Below are positions 11,310 to 22,899 of a DNA stretch of 64,000 nt, piece after piece; the first letter of the stretch is position 1; the number at the start of each line of letters is the position of its first letter. Below the pieces are notes generated by a model. It did not search any database, was not told where the DNA came from, and was given only the letters and a program-made list of their open reading frames with translations. The position numbers and the translations under genes were made by a program. Source of the stretch: Talpa occidentalis (taxonomy: Eukaryota; Chordata; Mammalia; Eulipotyphla; Talpidae). The DNA lies in contig NW_023601543.1 of assembly GCF_014898055.3 (NCBI RefSeq), positions 59,171,566-59,235,565 on the forward strand, written 5' to 3'.

Positions 11310-14010
11310 TTTAATGATTTTTTTATGTTATTATTTCTTTAAAAAATGTTTGCAATTGAAGCTGCATTGCATTGTAACATTATGTAAGTTTCAGGTGTTC
11401 ATCGATGAGAGTCAACATGTGTATATGATGAGAGTCAACATGTGTATATACTACATTAAGTTCAATGCTAAGTCCAAATCTATCCTCCACCATATCACTG
11501 TCCTTTTCCTAGTTTATCCATCCCCCTCCCTCTTTCCCCGTCTGGTAACCACTAATTGGTTTTATAATCCAAAAGTTTAATTTTGTTTTGTTTAATTCAT
11601 CTGTTTGCTTTCTCTATATACCACATATGAGTGAGATTGTATGGTATTTTCTTTTTCTGTTTGACTTATTTCACTAAAGCTTAATTCCCTCTGTGTCCAT
11701 CTATTTTGTTGTAAATGGCATGATTCAATTTTTTATAGCTGAATAGTACTCCATTGTGCATATATACCACATCTTTTCAATTGGTCAATCAATGGACACT
11801 TAGGTTGTTTCCTGTTCTTAGCTATTGTAAATAGTGCTGCAATAAGCATGGGGTACACATATCTCTTTGAGTTGATGTTTTTGTATTTTTCAGGTAAATA
11901 CCCAGAAGCGAGATAACTGGATTGTATGGAAATTTCTATTTTTAACTTTTTGAGGACTCTCCACACTGCTTTCCATAATGATGACACTAATTTAAGTTCT
12001 TTCCAACAGTGTGCAAGTGTTCCCTTCTCTCCATATCCTCTCCAACACTTATTTCTTGTATTTTGGATAATAGCCATTCTCACAAGTGTGATATGATATC
12101 TCATTGTTTTTTTTTTTTTTTTAAGGATTTATTTATGCATACAAGAACTGGGGTATAGGCCAGAGGTTTGGGGGTGAGAGGATTCACCAGAGACAGAGTG
12201 GAGAAGCAGAACAGACAGACTGACTGAAATACACTGCTGAGGGGAGCAGCGGGTGAGCAGGAGAGATCTGCTGTGCCATGTGGATCAGTCAGCTCCCTGG
12301 CTGGGGATCAAACTCGTGCTGCAGTGGCTGCAGACAGCTTCATAGTGCTGTGTCTTAACCCCTTGTGCCACCAGGGAGGTCCCCTCATTGTTGTTTTGAT
12401 CTGCATTTCTCTGATAACAGATGATGGACATTTTGTGATAGACTTATTTGCGTCTGTTTATCTTCTTTGGAGAAGAGTATATTCAGATCCTCTTCCTATT
12501 TTTCAATCTGGTCGGTTTTTTTATTATTATTGTGATTGTTGAGCTTTATGAGTTCTTTGTACATTTTGAATATTAACCTCTTATCAAACATATGATGTCC
12601 ATCTATCTTCTTTTGTTTGGTAGGATATCTTTTTGCTTTGATGCAAGCTTCTTTCACTCTCTCTGCAGAATTTTTTATTTTGATGCAATTCCATTTATTC
12701 ATAGTTGCTTTTGTTTCACTTGCCATTGGAATTGAATCCCCAAACACATCCCTAAAGGTGATGTCAAGAAGCATATGGCCTACATTTCCTCCTGTGAGTA
12801 TTATGACTTCAGGTCTTACATCCAGGTCTTTAATCCAGCTTGAATATTTTTGGTATGTATTGTGTTAGATGCTGGTCTAGTTTCATTCTTTTGCACATGG
12901 CTGCTCAGTTTTCCCAGCACTATTAAAGAGACTTTCTTTGCTTCGTTGTAAGTTCTTGACTCCTCTGTCCTAAGTAAGTTCCCCATATGTGTGTGGTTTT
13001 ATTTCTGGGCTCTCAACTCTCAATTCCATTGATCTATGTGTCTGTTTTAATGCCAACACCAAACTGTTTTAATTTCTATCACTTTGTAGTACACTTGAAG
13101 TCAGAGAGCATGAGACTCCCATTTTTGTCCATTTTTTCTTAGGAGTGTTTTCCTATTTGGGGTTTTCTGTTGTTTCAAATAAAGTTGATGTTTTGTTTTA
13201 TTTTTTGTTGTTGTTCTATTTCTGTGAAGAATGCTTTTGGTATTTTGATAGGGATTTTTTCATTAAATCTGCATATTGCTTTGGGTGAGATAGCCATTTA
13301 TCCTTTCAATCCATGAGCAGGAACTACCTTTCCATCACTTTGTGTTTTCTATTTCTTTCAACAGTGTCTTACAGTATTTGGCATACAGGTCTTTCACTTA
13401 TTTGGTCAAATTCATTCCATGGTATTTTCTTCTTTTTGATGTGATTGCAAGTGGAATTTATTTTTTTCTTTCTGCTAGTTCATTATTTGTGCATAGAAGC
13501 ATAACAGATTTTTGTATACTAATTTTGTAGACTGCTATTTTACTACATTCATTTATTATTTCTAAAAATACTACATTGGAGACTTTTGGATTTTCTATAT
13601 ATATTATCATGTCATCTGTAAATAGCATTAGTTTTACTTCTTCCTTTCCAATTTGGTTTCCTTTTATAGCCTCTTGTTTAATTGTGCTTGTTAGGACTTT
13701 CAACACTATATGAATAGTAGAGGGGAGAATGGATATCCTTGTCTTGTATCAAATCTTAGAGGAAAAATTTTTAGTTTTTTGCCATTGAAAGTGATGTTGG
13801 CTGTAGGTTTGTCATATATGACCTTTAATGTGTTGAGGTTTGTTCTTTCCATACCTGTGTTGTTGCAGTTTCTTCTCAAAAAAGGATGTTGAATCATGTC
13901 AAATGCTTTTCCTGCATTATTGAGATAATCATGTGATTTTCGTCCTTCCTTTTGTTGATGTGGTGTATCATGTTTTTCGATTTGCATATGTTGAACCAGA
14001 TGATGCCCTT
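11310..14010 (-). mobile_element. Old LINE-1, ORF2 and 3' UTR remnants
   Basis: The reverse strand reads L1 3' UTR (11310-11735), then ORF2 C-terminus and reverse transcriptase. Recognisable pieces include [11 protein letters not shown] with [17 protein letters not shown] (11733-12104) and a reverse-transcriptase core MLFTDDMIIYIENPK, an altered form of the usual ADD motif (13458-13706). Upstream is a [11 protein letters not shown] block (13706-14086). Frames change and stop repeatedly, so nothing is functional. A SINE interrupts it at 12109-12383. Confidence 0.9.
12109..12383 (-). mobile_element. tRNA-derived SINE within old L1
   Basis: Reverse full-length copy: poly-T, TATTTATGCATACAAGAACT, the gaggggagcagcggg block, and head GCCACCAGGGAGGTCC. 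A short direct repeat CTCATTGTT lies at 12100-12108 and 12384-12392. The L1 text continues across it. Confidence 0.9.
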
Positions 14011-15401
14011 TTCTTACTTGAACTCTTAAGCTCTCTTTTAACTCTTCTGTCTCTTTTAATCTCTGCACTTTTAGGAGCATGAGCACCTTCCTTCAAGAAG
14101 CTATCTGTGCATCATCACCTGGTCTTTAAACTCACCCTCCGAAGCTATCAATTTCACTCTTTGAAAGTAAGTTCAGCACCAATCTCTGGATTGTACAGGT
14201 TCAGGCTCCTTCCTGAGAGCGATGCCTTCTGACATTTTGTTTTCCAGGTCCTCCCTTATTGTCCTTAAGTCCTGAAATTGGGCCCACAGGAGCCACAGGT
14301 CTTATTGAAGCTAAGGAGAAACCAATTTCACAATGTCAGGTCAGTGCCTAAATTTCCAAAATAACTTTATACTTTATGTACCCATTTCTGTCTCACAAAT
14401 AAAAATAATTAGTCTTTTCCTCAAACTGAAACTTTCCTAAAGCTTGAAAGCTATAAGACATAAGACATATTAACTTCCTTTTATTTATCAATAGGTAGAT
14501 AGATAGAGATAGAGATATTTTGATCTTCAGAATATTTCCATAATCATTTTTAATCAAATGAGTGAAAGTTATCTCTGTTCTCCAAGTGCTGAAAAATGAT
14601 CTGAAGTGTCTTGCTATAGTTTAATAGGGAGCCTTATTTGTTTCTCAAAGATAGAACAAGAAGTTTTATTTTCTTTGTTTGCATAGATGAATGTTTAAAC
14701 TTTTCATCTACACCTAATGACATTGCAGGCTTCAGTTTATTTCCCAAGTAAACAAATCAGCATGTGAAGGCCTCATGCACAAAAGTCATAAATATTTCCT
14801 AATCACTCTCACTGTACCGCCTTACTTACCTGGCTCCTAGTACAAGAACAATCATTTTTAAAGTCTTCAAAATTTCACTAGGGGGACTCAGATTTCAGCA
14901 GAAGCGTGAGAAATGGGGTGGAGGAAGGGAATGGAGCTATGGCAGAATTTTGAGGAAGGAGATCTGGCATCCATTGAGCTCTGCCAAAAGTCCATTGTAG
15001 CACCTCTTAAAAGCCATTTAATCTCTCAGGCCCACATTTTCTTCTTTTCTCATTTTAGAGAATGTCTGAAGTCCAGCGAATCGCCATAGCTCAAAGCTTC
15101 TATGACATAGAAAGAGCTGGATCCCTTCTCCACACCCTATTCTAAGACTTGGTCAACTGTGAGAAGAATACACTTTGGCATTGGACCTGGTGACAATGGT
15201 GGAGCCGTGCAGTTGCTCCGGAAGTCATCTGGGGTCACGTCTTGCTTTGGAAGACCTGCTCATTCATCCACCCTAGAAACTCCCTCTCAGGCAGCTTACT
15301 TGTAACTTGGAAAGATTCTTTGCCCTTTAAAAGGGCTTTCCCACTAATATTCCTCCAGTGGCTTTGATTTCATAATGTGATTGCTTAAATTCTCCTCCTA
15401 A
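14011..15401. other. Unassigned intergenic DNA
   Basis: No gene found. A TAGATAGATAGAGATAGAGATA microsatellite stub lies near 14494-14515. A mildly GC-rich part near 15180-15240 has no recognisable motif. Confidence 0.5.
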
Positions 15402-15577
15402 AACAGTACTTCTCAATGTTGGCTGCACATTTTCATCACCTGGGGAACTTGAAAAAAAATCTATGTCTGGGTCTCACCCCCAGAGATTCTGATATGGTCT
15501 AGGGAATGGCCAAAGCATTTGGGGTTTTCAAAAGCTCCACAGATGGTTCTAAATGCAGTCAGATTCCAGAAACACTG
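15402..15577 (+). mobile_element. MER5-type DNA transposon
   Basis: ACAGTACTTCTCAATGTTGG, TTTTCATCACCTGGGGAACT, CACCCCCAGAGATTCTGATA and the GGGGTTTTCAAAAGCTCC stretch follow the MER5-group order. Ends are approximate. Confidence 0.7.
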
Positions 15578-16244
15578 TTGAAGTGGTGTATACAGTGATT
15601 CCGAAGTCTGGTTTCAGATCTTTCTCGAGGATGGATATGAACAAAAGAGAAGTGAGGAAAGTAATCACCTGGGAAGAGATCCAAAGGAGAAAATAATGGT
15701 TGGAGGAGGTAAGATGAGGCAGGTACTGGAGATATTCTCCACAGTCCTCCTAGAGCAGGTGTTGAAAAAATGCACCATTTGTGGGGCAGAAATTTTGTGC
15801 ACTCCCCAGCTTGGTTCTTGACATCATGTAGCCCAGGGGACATGAAAGCTAATCCTGTGCAGAGATGTGCCTGTTTTCTATCTGGCTCTCTAATATTCCT
15901 CCCTAAACACTGCTTGGTATGGGAACCACCAAGGGGGCACACTTTCTTCATGTTCCACCCATGTCCATACTTAACGGATGAAGCCAGGTTACTGAAAACA
16001 GTAACGTGGGCAGAACCCCTGATTGGTACCCTGTAGATCAGGGTCACAAACATATGATTGCGTTTTCTGGAGCCTGCATTTTAATTGCCTTTTCTTGCAA
16101 AACACATGCCTAGGCAATTTAAGAGAATCAATCTGGCAAAGACACTTCTCTGACTGAGGTATTACACTAAAAACAGTTGCCTGAAAACAGAAGTGATAGT
16201 ACTGGAAACTGATAGGCCCGTAAACTCCAGGGCACTCAGACAGA
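15578..16244. other. Unassigned intergenic DNA
   Basis: An open frame of 164 codons on the minus strand (15559-16053) overlaps the transposon end and has no domain, so I do not call it a gene. Confidence 0.5.
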
Positions 16245-16410
16245 CACCTTATTTTATACAGCACCTTAGTGTTTACCAAATGCTCCAACACATTCTATCA
16301 TTTAGGTTTGGCAGAGCATCCCTATGAGGCAGGTAAAGCATTAACCATCTCCTTTCGACCTAAGGATGCAAAGGCTCAGAGTGGCTCACTCACTGGCCCA
16401 GGGGCCACAG
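16245..16410 (-). mobile_element. MIR SINE, reverse orientation
   Basis: The run CATTCTATCATTTAGGTTTG, CCCTATGAGGCAGGTAAAGC and CAAAGGCTCAGAGTGGCTCA is a diverged reverse MIR. Confidence 0.65.
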
Positions 16411-16854
16411 TCCTTGGGCGGACTGTGGATATTTGCTCTTGATCTATTCTCCTTGTCTGTCTCTGATGTTGCTTTGTATAGCAGGGGGTCTACCCCTACC
16501 AGCCAACTTCTTGAGGAGGCTCTTCCATCTGCTGGGTAAAGCCAGGGGAAGGATTAGGTGAGAGAGAGAGTAGGGGAAACAAGAAGGTAAGCTCTCATCC
16601 CAGCCTGGGGTCGCTTCGCCCACAGAGGCTGTGTCTTTCCCCTTTCTGGGCTTGTCCTGATGGCAGCTTTGGCTGGTTGACTACAGCTCCTCAGTGTGTG
16701 TGTCATGGCCTGCTCCTTTTCTCTCTCTGTTTTTGTGTTTTCCTGCTGCTGCTAATCTCTGACATGCCAAGTGGCCTGTTTGGCTTCTCAGCACTTCCTT
16801 TACCTGAGTAACCAGTTCCTTCCATTAAGGTGCTCTGTGTTAAACACTCAAGAG
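16411..16854. other. Unassigned intergenic DNA
   Basis: This stretch is moderately GC-rich with a short GAGAGAGAGAG run near 16560. I see no gene. Confidence 0.5.
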
Positions 16855-17255
16855 GGTTCTGTTTACTGGCTAGACTGTATCAGGCGGGTCCTGGCAGGAA
16901 ACAGATGGTGCACTCAACAGGGGAACCAAAGACACTGTTTACACCGCTGTAGGCAAGTTGAAGGGAACTGACAGGGCACTGTGAGCAATTGCTAAGGACT
17001 CACCTTCCCTGGGTCAGCAAGGGCAAGGGGAGGGGGGTCTTATGACCAGAACTGGGTAGAAACTACAGCCTTGGAAGAGGGGCGTCCTAGCAAGAGCTGC
17101 GGTCATAGGTCTATGAATGCAGGAACTGCCCAAATCACTTCCTAATAGGGACAGAGAAAGAGAGGGAGGCAGGAGAATAAATACACCCTTCCTTCCTCCA
17201 ACCCTTCTCTCCTGCTGGTACCTCCCATTGACTAAACCCAACTAGAAGCCAGGGG
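16855..17255. mobile_element. Unnamed old interspersed repeat
   Basis: The phrases GGTCCTGGCAGGAAACAGAT and later ACCTCCCATTGACTAAACCC with AACTAGAAGCCAGGGGCAAG are ones I associate with a widespread eutherian repeat, probably an LTR. I cannot name the family. Confidence 0.4.
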
Positions 17256-17324
17256 CAAGGGTGATGCAGTCCATGCAGTCAATGTTCAGGGGCACAGCCA
17301 GGACATATGTGCGCACACACATGC

Positions 17325-17326
17325 AT

Positions 17327-17364
<38 letters not shown>
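17325..17364. repeat. (CA)n microsatellite
   Basis: About 19 uninterrupted CA units follow an imperfect ACACACATGCATAA lead. It is a likely length polymorphism. Confidence 0.95.
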
Positions 17365-17368
<4 letters not shown>

Positions 17369-17692
17369 TTCTGAGTGTAGGAAGCAAATGGAAAGCAAGC
17401 AGTTTGCCTCTGACTAATAAGCCAATATAGTTGAGGCAGGATAAGCATCCTGATACTCTAATTTCAGGTACCAAGTTTGTTCTGTTTCACCAGTTTGATC
17501 AGATATAAGATAAATTCAACACATAAATCATCGCCTCTGTTTCTGATTATTTTTATTGCACAGTATGTGTTCAATATTTAGGGAATTCAAGTTTTGACAT
17601 GCTACTTTGGGATGCAAAAGGCATTTCTGGGCATGGTATTTCAGAAGGAATATTTTTCTCATAGCGATCCTGAGAATAATCTCATTCTGGTG
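17365..17692. other. Unassigned intergenic DNA
   Basis: No gene or nameable repeat. Confidence 0.5.
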
Positions 17693-18299
17693 TCTCAAAA
17701 CATTAAAAATGGATCTACCATATGACCCAGTAATCCACTCCTAGGCATCTATTAAAAAAATTCAAAAACACTAATTTGAAAGGAAACTTGCACTCCCATG
17801 TTTATTGCTATGCTATTTACAATGGGCAAGATAAGGAGATAATCTAAATGTCCCAGAACAGATGAGTAGATCAGGAAGGTGTGATATATAAGCACAATGG
17901 AATATTGCTCGGCTATCAAAAACAATAAACTCATACCATTTGTGGCAACATAGATGGAGCTGGAAAGGATAATGCTAAGTGAAATAAGTCTAAAGGAGAA
18001 AGATAAATACTGGATGACTTATTAATATGTGGAATATAGAGTAATTAAACTTAGAGTTAGATAAAGACAGGCTTAAAATCTGACCCTTGAAAGCTGACTG
18101 CACATCTGAAGCATCCAGAAAAGGAGGGTGTGGGGAGGGGTAAAACAAATGGGGAAAGAAGCACAGTGGTCTGTGGTGGTGGAATATGGGTGAGTTGGTG
18201 GTAGGCGCACTATGGTCGTGACACCTGATGTGGGTACCCCAATATTACCTTAATTAAAAATAAATAAATTTTAAGAAAAGAAAAAGAAAAAAATAAAAT
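17693..18299 (+). mobile_element. LINE-1 3' end, forward
   Basis: ACCATATGACCCAGTAATCC, CACAATGGAATATTGCTCGG, CAACATAGATGGAGCTGGAA and GCTAAGTGAAATAAGTCTAA are L1 ORF2 C-terminal and 3' landmarks in forward sense. They end in an A-rich tail. Frames are broken. Confidence 0.85.
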
Positions 18300-18362
18300 T
18301 TTTCAGATGCATAGGAGAAAAAAAATCTCTGAGTGAGGCGAATCTAGATAATCCTGACATTT

Positions 18363-18410
18363 CTCGTGTGTATGTGTGTGTGTGTGCGCGCGCGCGCGCA
18401 CTCGCGCATA
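18363..18410. repeat. Alternating GT/GC tract
   Basis: TGTGTGTGTGTGCGCGCGCGCG runs into CACTCGCGCAT. It is an alternating purine-pyrimidine tract, the composition that favours Z-DNA. It borders the inverted SINE tail to its right. Confidence 0.85.
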
Positions 18411-18467
18411 AATAAATAAATAAATGTATGCATAAATAAATCTTAAAAAAAAGAAAATGATAAAAGC
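18405..18467 (+). mobile_element. Inverted SINE tail with target duplication
   Basis: The order is CATAAATAAATAAATAAATG, TATGCATAAATAAATC, poly-A and GAAAATGATAAAAGC. Its reverse complement is exactly what should precede the SINE at 18500-18756: flank, poly-T, then SINE tail. The last 15 bases (18453-18467) are the perfect reverse complement of 18757-18771 on the far side of that SINE. Confidence 0.75.
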
Positions 18468-18499
18468 AGCATGCGAGTGCGTGTGCGCACACGCACACA

Positions 18500-18756
18500 A
18501 TTATTTATGCATACAAGAGCTGGGGTACAGGCCAGAGATGTGGGGGCAGTGAGAGGATTCACCAGAGACAGAGTGGGGAAGAGAACAGGCAGACCGATGA
18601 AATACACTGCTGAGGGGAGCAGCGAGACAGATAGGAGAGGCCTGCCTCTCCATGTGGGGTAGCTCCCTGGCTGGCCAGGGATCGAACTCATGCTGCAAAG
18701 GCTGCGGATTTCTTCATAGTGCGGTGCTTAACCCCTTGTGCCACCAGGGAGGCCCA
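18500..18756 (-). mobile_element. tRNA-derived SINE lacking its own tail in place
   Basis: The reverse body starts at ATTATTTATGCATACAAGAG and runs through CACTGCTGAGGGGAGCAGCG to the head GCCACCAGGGAGGCCC. No poly-T and no direct target duplication lie at its left. Instead there is a CGTGTGCGCACACGCACACA tract, and beyond it the inverted tail. Confidence 0.9.
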
Positions 18757-18771
18757 GCTTTTATCATTTTC

Positions 18772-20049
18772 AATGACCAAGTGGTTTTATATTTTTTTTA
18801 AGTTGCACTATTTTAATTTTTAATGTCAGGCTTCAGAAAAAAAGATGATTTTTTTTTCAAGGCAACTCTGCCTGCAACCACCAGCCTCCTTTGTTGAGTA
18901 GAATATTCCTGAGATTTTACAAATAAAGAACTTCCTCTTGTTGCAGACAAGGAAACCTGAAGCCACAAGAGAAGTGGCTTTTCCAAGTCTCCCTGCCAGT
19001 TGCCCTCAGAGCCAGGACTAGACCCATTTCTCCCGTGTCCCTCCTGCAACACTGTCCTACTCTCGTGAAGACGGATTTTGCCTCAGCAAAACCAAGTGAC
19101 TGTCTTCCCCTGAAAACTTTTGTTAGGCTTATGCCCCTTCAGGTAGAAGCAGCAATGAGGGGGTAAAAGAGGACTGGGAGCGGTTGCTGAGGCTGGCTGA
19201 GAGAAGAGGCACAGACAGGGGGTGACAACATGTCGCAGGGTGTCACTCTGAGAAGAGCTGGCTAGAAGGGGATGAAGACTCAGCGACCAACACACATAAA
19301 TATAAACACAGAATTCAGCGACTCCATTGCTGTTCCCCGGGCAAATGCATCTAAATTTGTTTTTACTAAAACTAACATCTGTGGAAGCATGATGGGCTGG
19401 GGTTTTGCCAGATTCAAAGTGCTTTATTGGTTTCTGCACACTGTGAGGTCGCCCCCTCCCCCCCACTCAGCAGCGCAGGCCTTTTATAGACACATGCTTT
19501 GTCTCAGGAGGAATGCACGGCTGAAATGGATTGCTTAATGTTCTAGACTAGAGTGAATCTGGTAATGTCTGAGGAAATGCCAGAGAATGTTCCTTCTAAT
19601 TTCACTCAGACCCATTTGAGCACTTACATTTGTGTGCATCTGAGAATTCAGTCCACATTTGAGTGGCATAGCTGTGTGACAGGAACAGGTCGTCTTCTTA
19701 AGTGACAAAAAGCTCAGGTCTAGTGTCCAGAGTAACCTTGGAGCAACTAGAGCAAATGAAATGTGGAAGAAATACTGGACATCGTGAGAAAGAAATGAAC
19801 AAGCTCTCTTGCCTAGTACAGTTCTGCTCACAGCACACGGCACTGGTCATACCATATTTAAAACCACGGCATACCACGGACTATTCCAGCAGCTATGAGC
19901 TGAGGCAGAGAAAAATTGCCAAGCGGGCAGACATATTTGATATACTCCGCTTTTCTACTTGTCTTCCCCTTCCCACTCTGCGGGTGTTCCCACCACCTCC
20001 TGATGCCCTGACTCCCTGAAACCTCAGGTCATGGGCAGCATTGCAATTG
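18772..20049. other. Unassigned intergenic DNA
   Basis: No gene. The part at about 19080-19540 is balanced in composition and free of obvious repeats. Its short open frames lack domains. Confidence 0.5.
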
Positions 20050-20708
20050 TGTTAGGGGGCAGAATGAGGGCACTCTGGGACCCCTAAACCTGCCTACTCT
20101 AAATGAGTGCTGCCATCGGCCACATAAAGACAAAACATACTCTTAGTGTGTAAGACTGTCAATAGAAAAGAACTTGAATAAAATTAGTGTGTATAGAGAG
20201 AAGAGAAGGGAAAGAGTATAGTTAAAAGTCTCCCCATGAAATACCCATCCCCGTTAGGGTGAATGCCCAGCCAAACAGGGTTGGCCCAAAGCAGGGTCAC
20301 CAAGGCCCCAAAGCCTGTCACAGATCTAAGGCACCTTCTGGCGGGGAACCATAGGAAAGGGGAAGAAGGGGCCAGACAAGTCTGGAAGGAAAAGAGCAAA
20401 ATCAAAATACAGGTCAAATGAAAGGATGCCATTGTCAGCCTCCCCATGGGCCTCTCACCCAAGTCGCTGTCTCAGAATTCTAAGTGTCTCCTTCCATGTC
20501 CCCCAAGGCCCTGGTACAAATCCAAGGCCGAGAAGCAAGTGTGGTTTCTTCCCATGTTTCTCTGCTCCATGTGTCTCCTTCAAGTCTTCTTCCTTCTCCC
20601 TAAGTCCTTTTCCCAATCTTTTCTAACTTTTAGATGCTTGGCTCCACCCTTCCTTGGTTGGGGCAGGGACCTAGAACCCTCTCTTTCTGTGGGGATTACC
20701 CTGTTACA
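20050..20708 (-). mobile_element. Solo LTR, family 1 (copy A)
   Basis: On the plus strand it starts TGTTAGGGGGCAGAATGAGG and ends TTACCCTGTTACA. The sense strand is minus, judged by an ATTAAAG/AATAAA-type polyadenylation block near its 3' end. It has the same layout as the copies at 26224, 28846, 29749 and 38000. Flanks ATTG and CTTG may be a 4-bp target duplication with one change. No gag, pol or env sequence is nearby. Confidence 0.85.
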
Positions 20709-20980
20709 CTTGGACCTTTCCCTCAAGCTTTAAATGACTCTCTCTTCAGCCCAAAAAAACACTCCCATTCCTTGAGCACCCTGCATTGGCAGAAGTGACT
20801 CTTAAAACTTTGCCCTGTTATTTTCTTTCTTTCTAAACTTCTCATCACCCAAAAAAATCAAGATGATTTTCCAATTTATACTAAGGTGTGAATGAATGGC
20901 TTATGAAAGTTAGGTACATTAGACCGCCTAAGGATATTTGCACTTTTAAAAGTGGACACTGAGAATGAAGCTAAGAGATA
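20709..20980. other. Unassigned intergenic DNA
   Basis: Short unique stretch, no gene. Confidence 0.4.
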
Positions 20981-21220
20981 GTGCAGATAATGGAAAAAGA
21001 ATTGGCCTTGGAGTTGTAAAGTCCATTTCTCAGATCTTTCAACCTCATTGGTGACTTTAAGCAAGTGACTTTCTCTCCTTTGCCGAAACTCAGTTTCTTC
21101 ATCTGTTGCTAAGGATAAGATTGTTGTGAAGAGTAAGTGAAATTGTCAAAAGTGCTGGGCAATACATATACTTTGGGCAAATATAAAGCATTATATAACT
21201 CAAACACTTAATCAATAATG
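20981..21220 (+). mobile_element. MIR SINE, forward
   Basis: TTGGCCTTGGAGTTGTAAAG, TGACTTTAAGCAAGTGACTT, AAACTCAGTTTCTTCATCTG and the AGTGCTGGGCAATACATATA end follow MIR in forward order. Confidence 0.75.
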
Positions 21221-21987
21221 ATACAATCCAGGCATGACGAAGTTTGTGTGGCCTTCCTGTTGCCATTCCTTTTACACAGTAATATCTAGACAGAAGCCAA
21301 TCTTACTAAGTCATTCAGTAACACTGTTTATTGGATTTTTCCTAGTGTGAGCACCAAAATCATGACTACAGTATTAGAATTAGATCAGCTCAGTCTATAA
21401 AAATTCCTGGAGGGCTCCTTCAGCTCTGAACTTTATGAAGTCAACAAAAGAATTAGTTTAGAAAGAAGTGTCTGACTCTATACAAAAATACATTAGAGAG
21501 AGGCTGATAAATATATCTTCAAACAAGGATAAAGAAATGGCTAGCAAAACAAAACCAGCTCAGATCACAAATTGTCTAGTTGGTATTCAATTCTTATTTA
21601 TATTTCCTTCCCTATTTATATTTCTTCATTATGTCTACTTCAATTGTAATAATTAGTGCAAGACAAATATCAAAGCAAAGCTGAGTGATTCTTCCACTTC
21701 TGCTTCCTTTTCCCAACAGAAAAATCCTTTGTCCATTGGTCCAGAGAAATTGAACCGAACATACATCCTGGGACTTCCCCAGGGTACCTGTAGCTAAACC
21801 TGCCCTCCAACCCCCCACCTCCCACCCAAGCAATCACCCTTACAACACAATCTCTACATTCCTTCTGCCAGTTCAGAAAGAGTGACTGTGATTTTGCACC
21901 TACTTTATGGGGAGGACTTCAGTTTTCCCCTTAGCTTTGATTTTCAAGGGTTTGTCATTTCCAGGACCCCAAACCAGGGTGTGCAGC
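21221..21987. other. Unassigned intergenic DNA
   Basis: No gene or nameable repeat. Confidence 0.5.
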
Positions 21988-22000
21988 CTAATGCCTCTTA

Positions 22001-22301
22001 TTAATTAATTAATTAATTAATTAATACAAGAACCGGAGTACAGGCCAGATGCGTGGGAGAGTGAGAGGATTCACCAGAGACAGAGCAGGGAACAAAACAA
22101 GCAGACTGGGGCCTCCCCTGGTGGCACAAACGGTTGAGCGCGGCCACCCACGAGGGTCCCACATGGCGTGACAGACCTCTCCTGTCGCGTCTGCTGCTCC
22201 CCTCAGCAGTGTATTTTGTCAGTCTGCCTGTTCTGTTCCCCTCTCTGGCTCTGGTGAATTCTCTCACCCTCCCCTGCTTCTGACTGTACCCAGTGTTTGT
22301 A

Positions 22302-22332
<31 letters not shown>

Positions 22333-22509
22333 ATCTTTAAAAAAAAAAAAAAAACCAGGAAGACTGATGAAATACACTGTTGAGGGGAGCAGCGGGCGCG
22401 ACAGGAGAGGTCTGTCTCACCATGTGAGACCCTCGCCAGCCGGGATCGAACCGGCTGCGGACAGCTTTACAGCGCTGCACTCAACTGCCTGCGCCACCAG
22501 GGGAGGCCC
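22001..22509 (-). mobile_element. SINE split by an opposite-strand SINE
   Basis: The tail half (22001-22107: ATTAATTAATACAAGAACCG through ACAAGCAGACTG) and the head half (22351-22509: AAGACTGATGAAATACACTG through GCCACCAGGGGAGGCCC) are one reverse SINE interrupted by a forward one. Its A-tail has become ATTA repeats. Confidence 0.85.
22108..22350 (+). mobile_element. tRNA-derived SINE nested in a SINE
   Basis: This forward copy runs from GGGCCTCCCCTGGTGGCACA to a long (AAAT)n and poly-A tail. Part of the tRNA-like head is deleted: the usual B-box segment between GTTGAGCGC and GAGGGTCCC is missing, so it probably lacks a working internal promoter. A diverged flank AACAAGCAGACTG / AACCAGGAAGACTG marks the site. 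Confidence 0.9.
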
Positions 22510-22517
22510 TTATAATT

Positions 22518-22786
22518 TTTTTAAAGATTTATTTATTTATGCATACAAGAACAGAGGTGTGAGGCCAGAGGTGTGAGGGGTGAGAGGATTCACCAGAGAC
22601 AGAGTGGGGAGCAGAACAGGCAGACTGACTGAAATGCACTGCTGAGAGGAGCAATAGGGTGAGACAGGAGAGGTCTGCTGCGCCATGTTGGTAGCTCCTG
22701 GCCGGCCAGGGATCGAACTCTTGCTGCAGAGGTTGCTATAACTTCATCGTGCTGTGCTTAACCCCTTGCGCCACCAGGGAGGCCCC
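22518..22786 (-). mobile_element. tRNA-derived SINE, older host of the nest
   Basis: Full reverse copy from TTTTTTTAAAGATTTATTTA to GCCACCAGGGAGGCCCC. The flanks CTAATGCCTCTT (21988-21999) and CTAAGCCTCTT (22788-22798) enclose all three SINEs. This suggests the other two were inserted into its A-tail. Confidence 0.85.
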
Positions 22787-22899
22787 TCTAAGCCTCTTTA
22801 TGCAGAAAGTCTGACAAATCACACATTGAGAAGTTGCCTTAGTTGATATAAAGATTGAATTACATGACATGAGTTTATCTAAAAAAAACCTAAATCAAT

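Noticed and set aside
13706..14086. A 126-codon open frame on the minus strand
   Set aside because: Its second half is old L1 ORF2 ([11 protein letters not shown]) with neighbouring stops and frame changes, so it is part of the L1 remnant and not a gene.
15559..16053. A 164-codon open frame on the minus strand
   Set aside because: It has no domain, overlaps a MER5-type element at one end, and has the composition of noncoding DNA.
17242..17474. Cys/Val-rich frames
   Set aside because: They are translations of the CA microsatellite.
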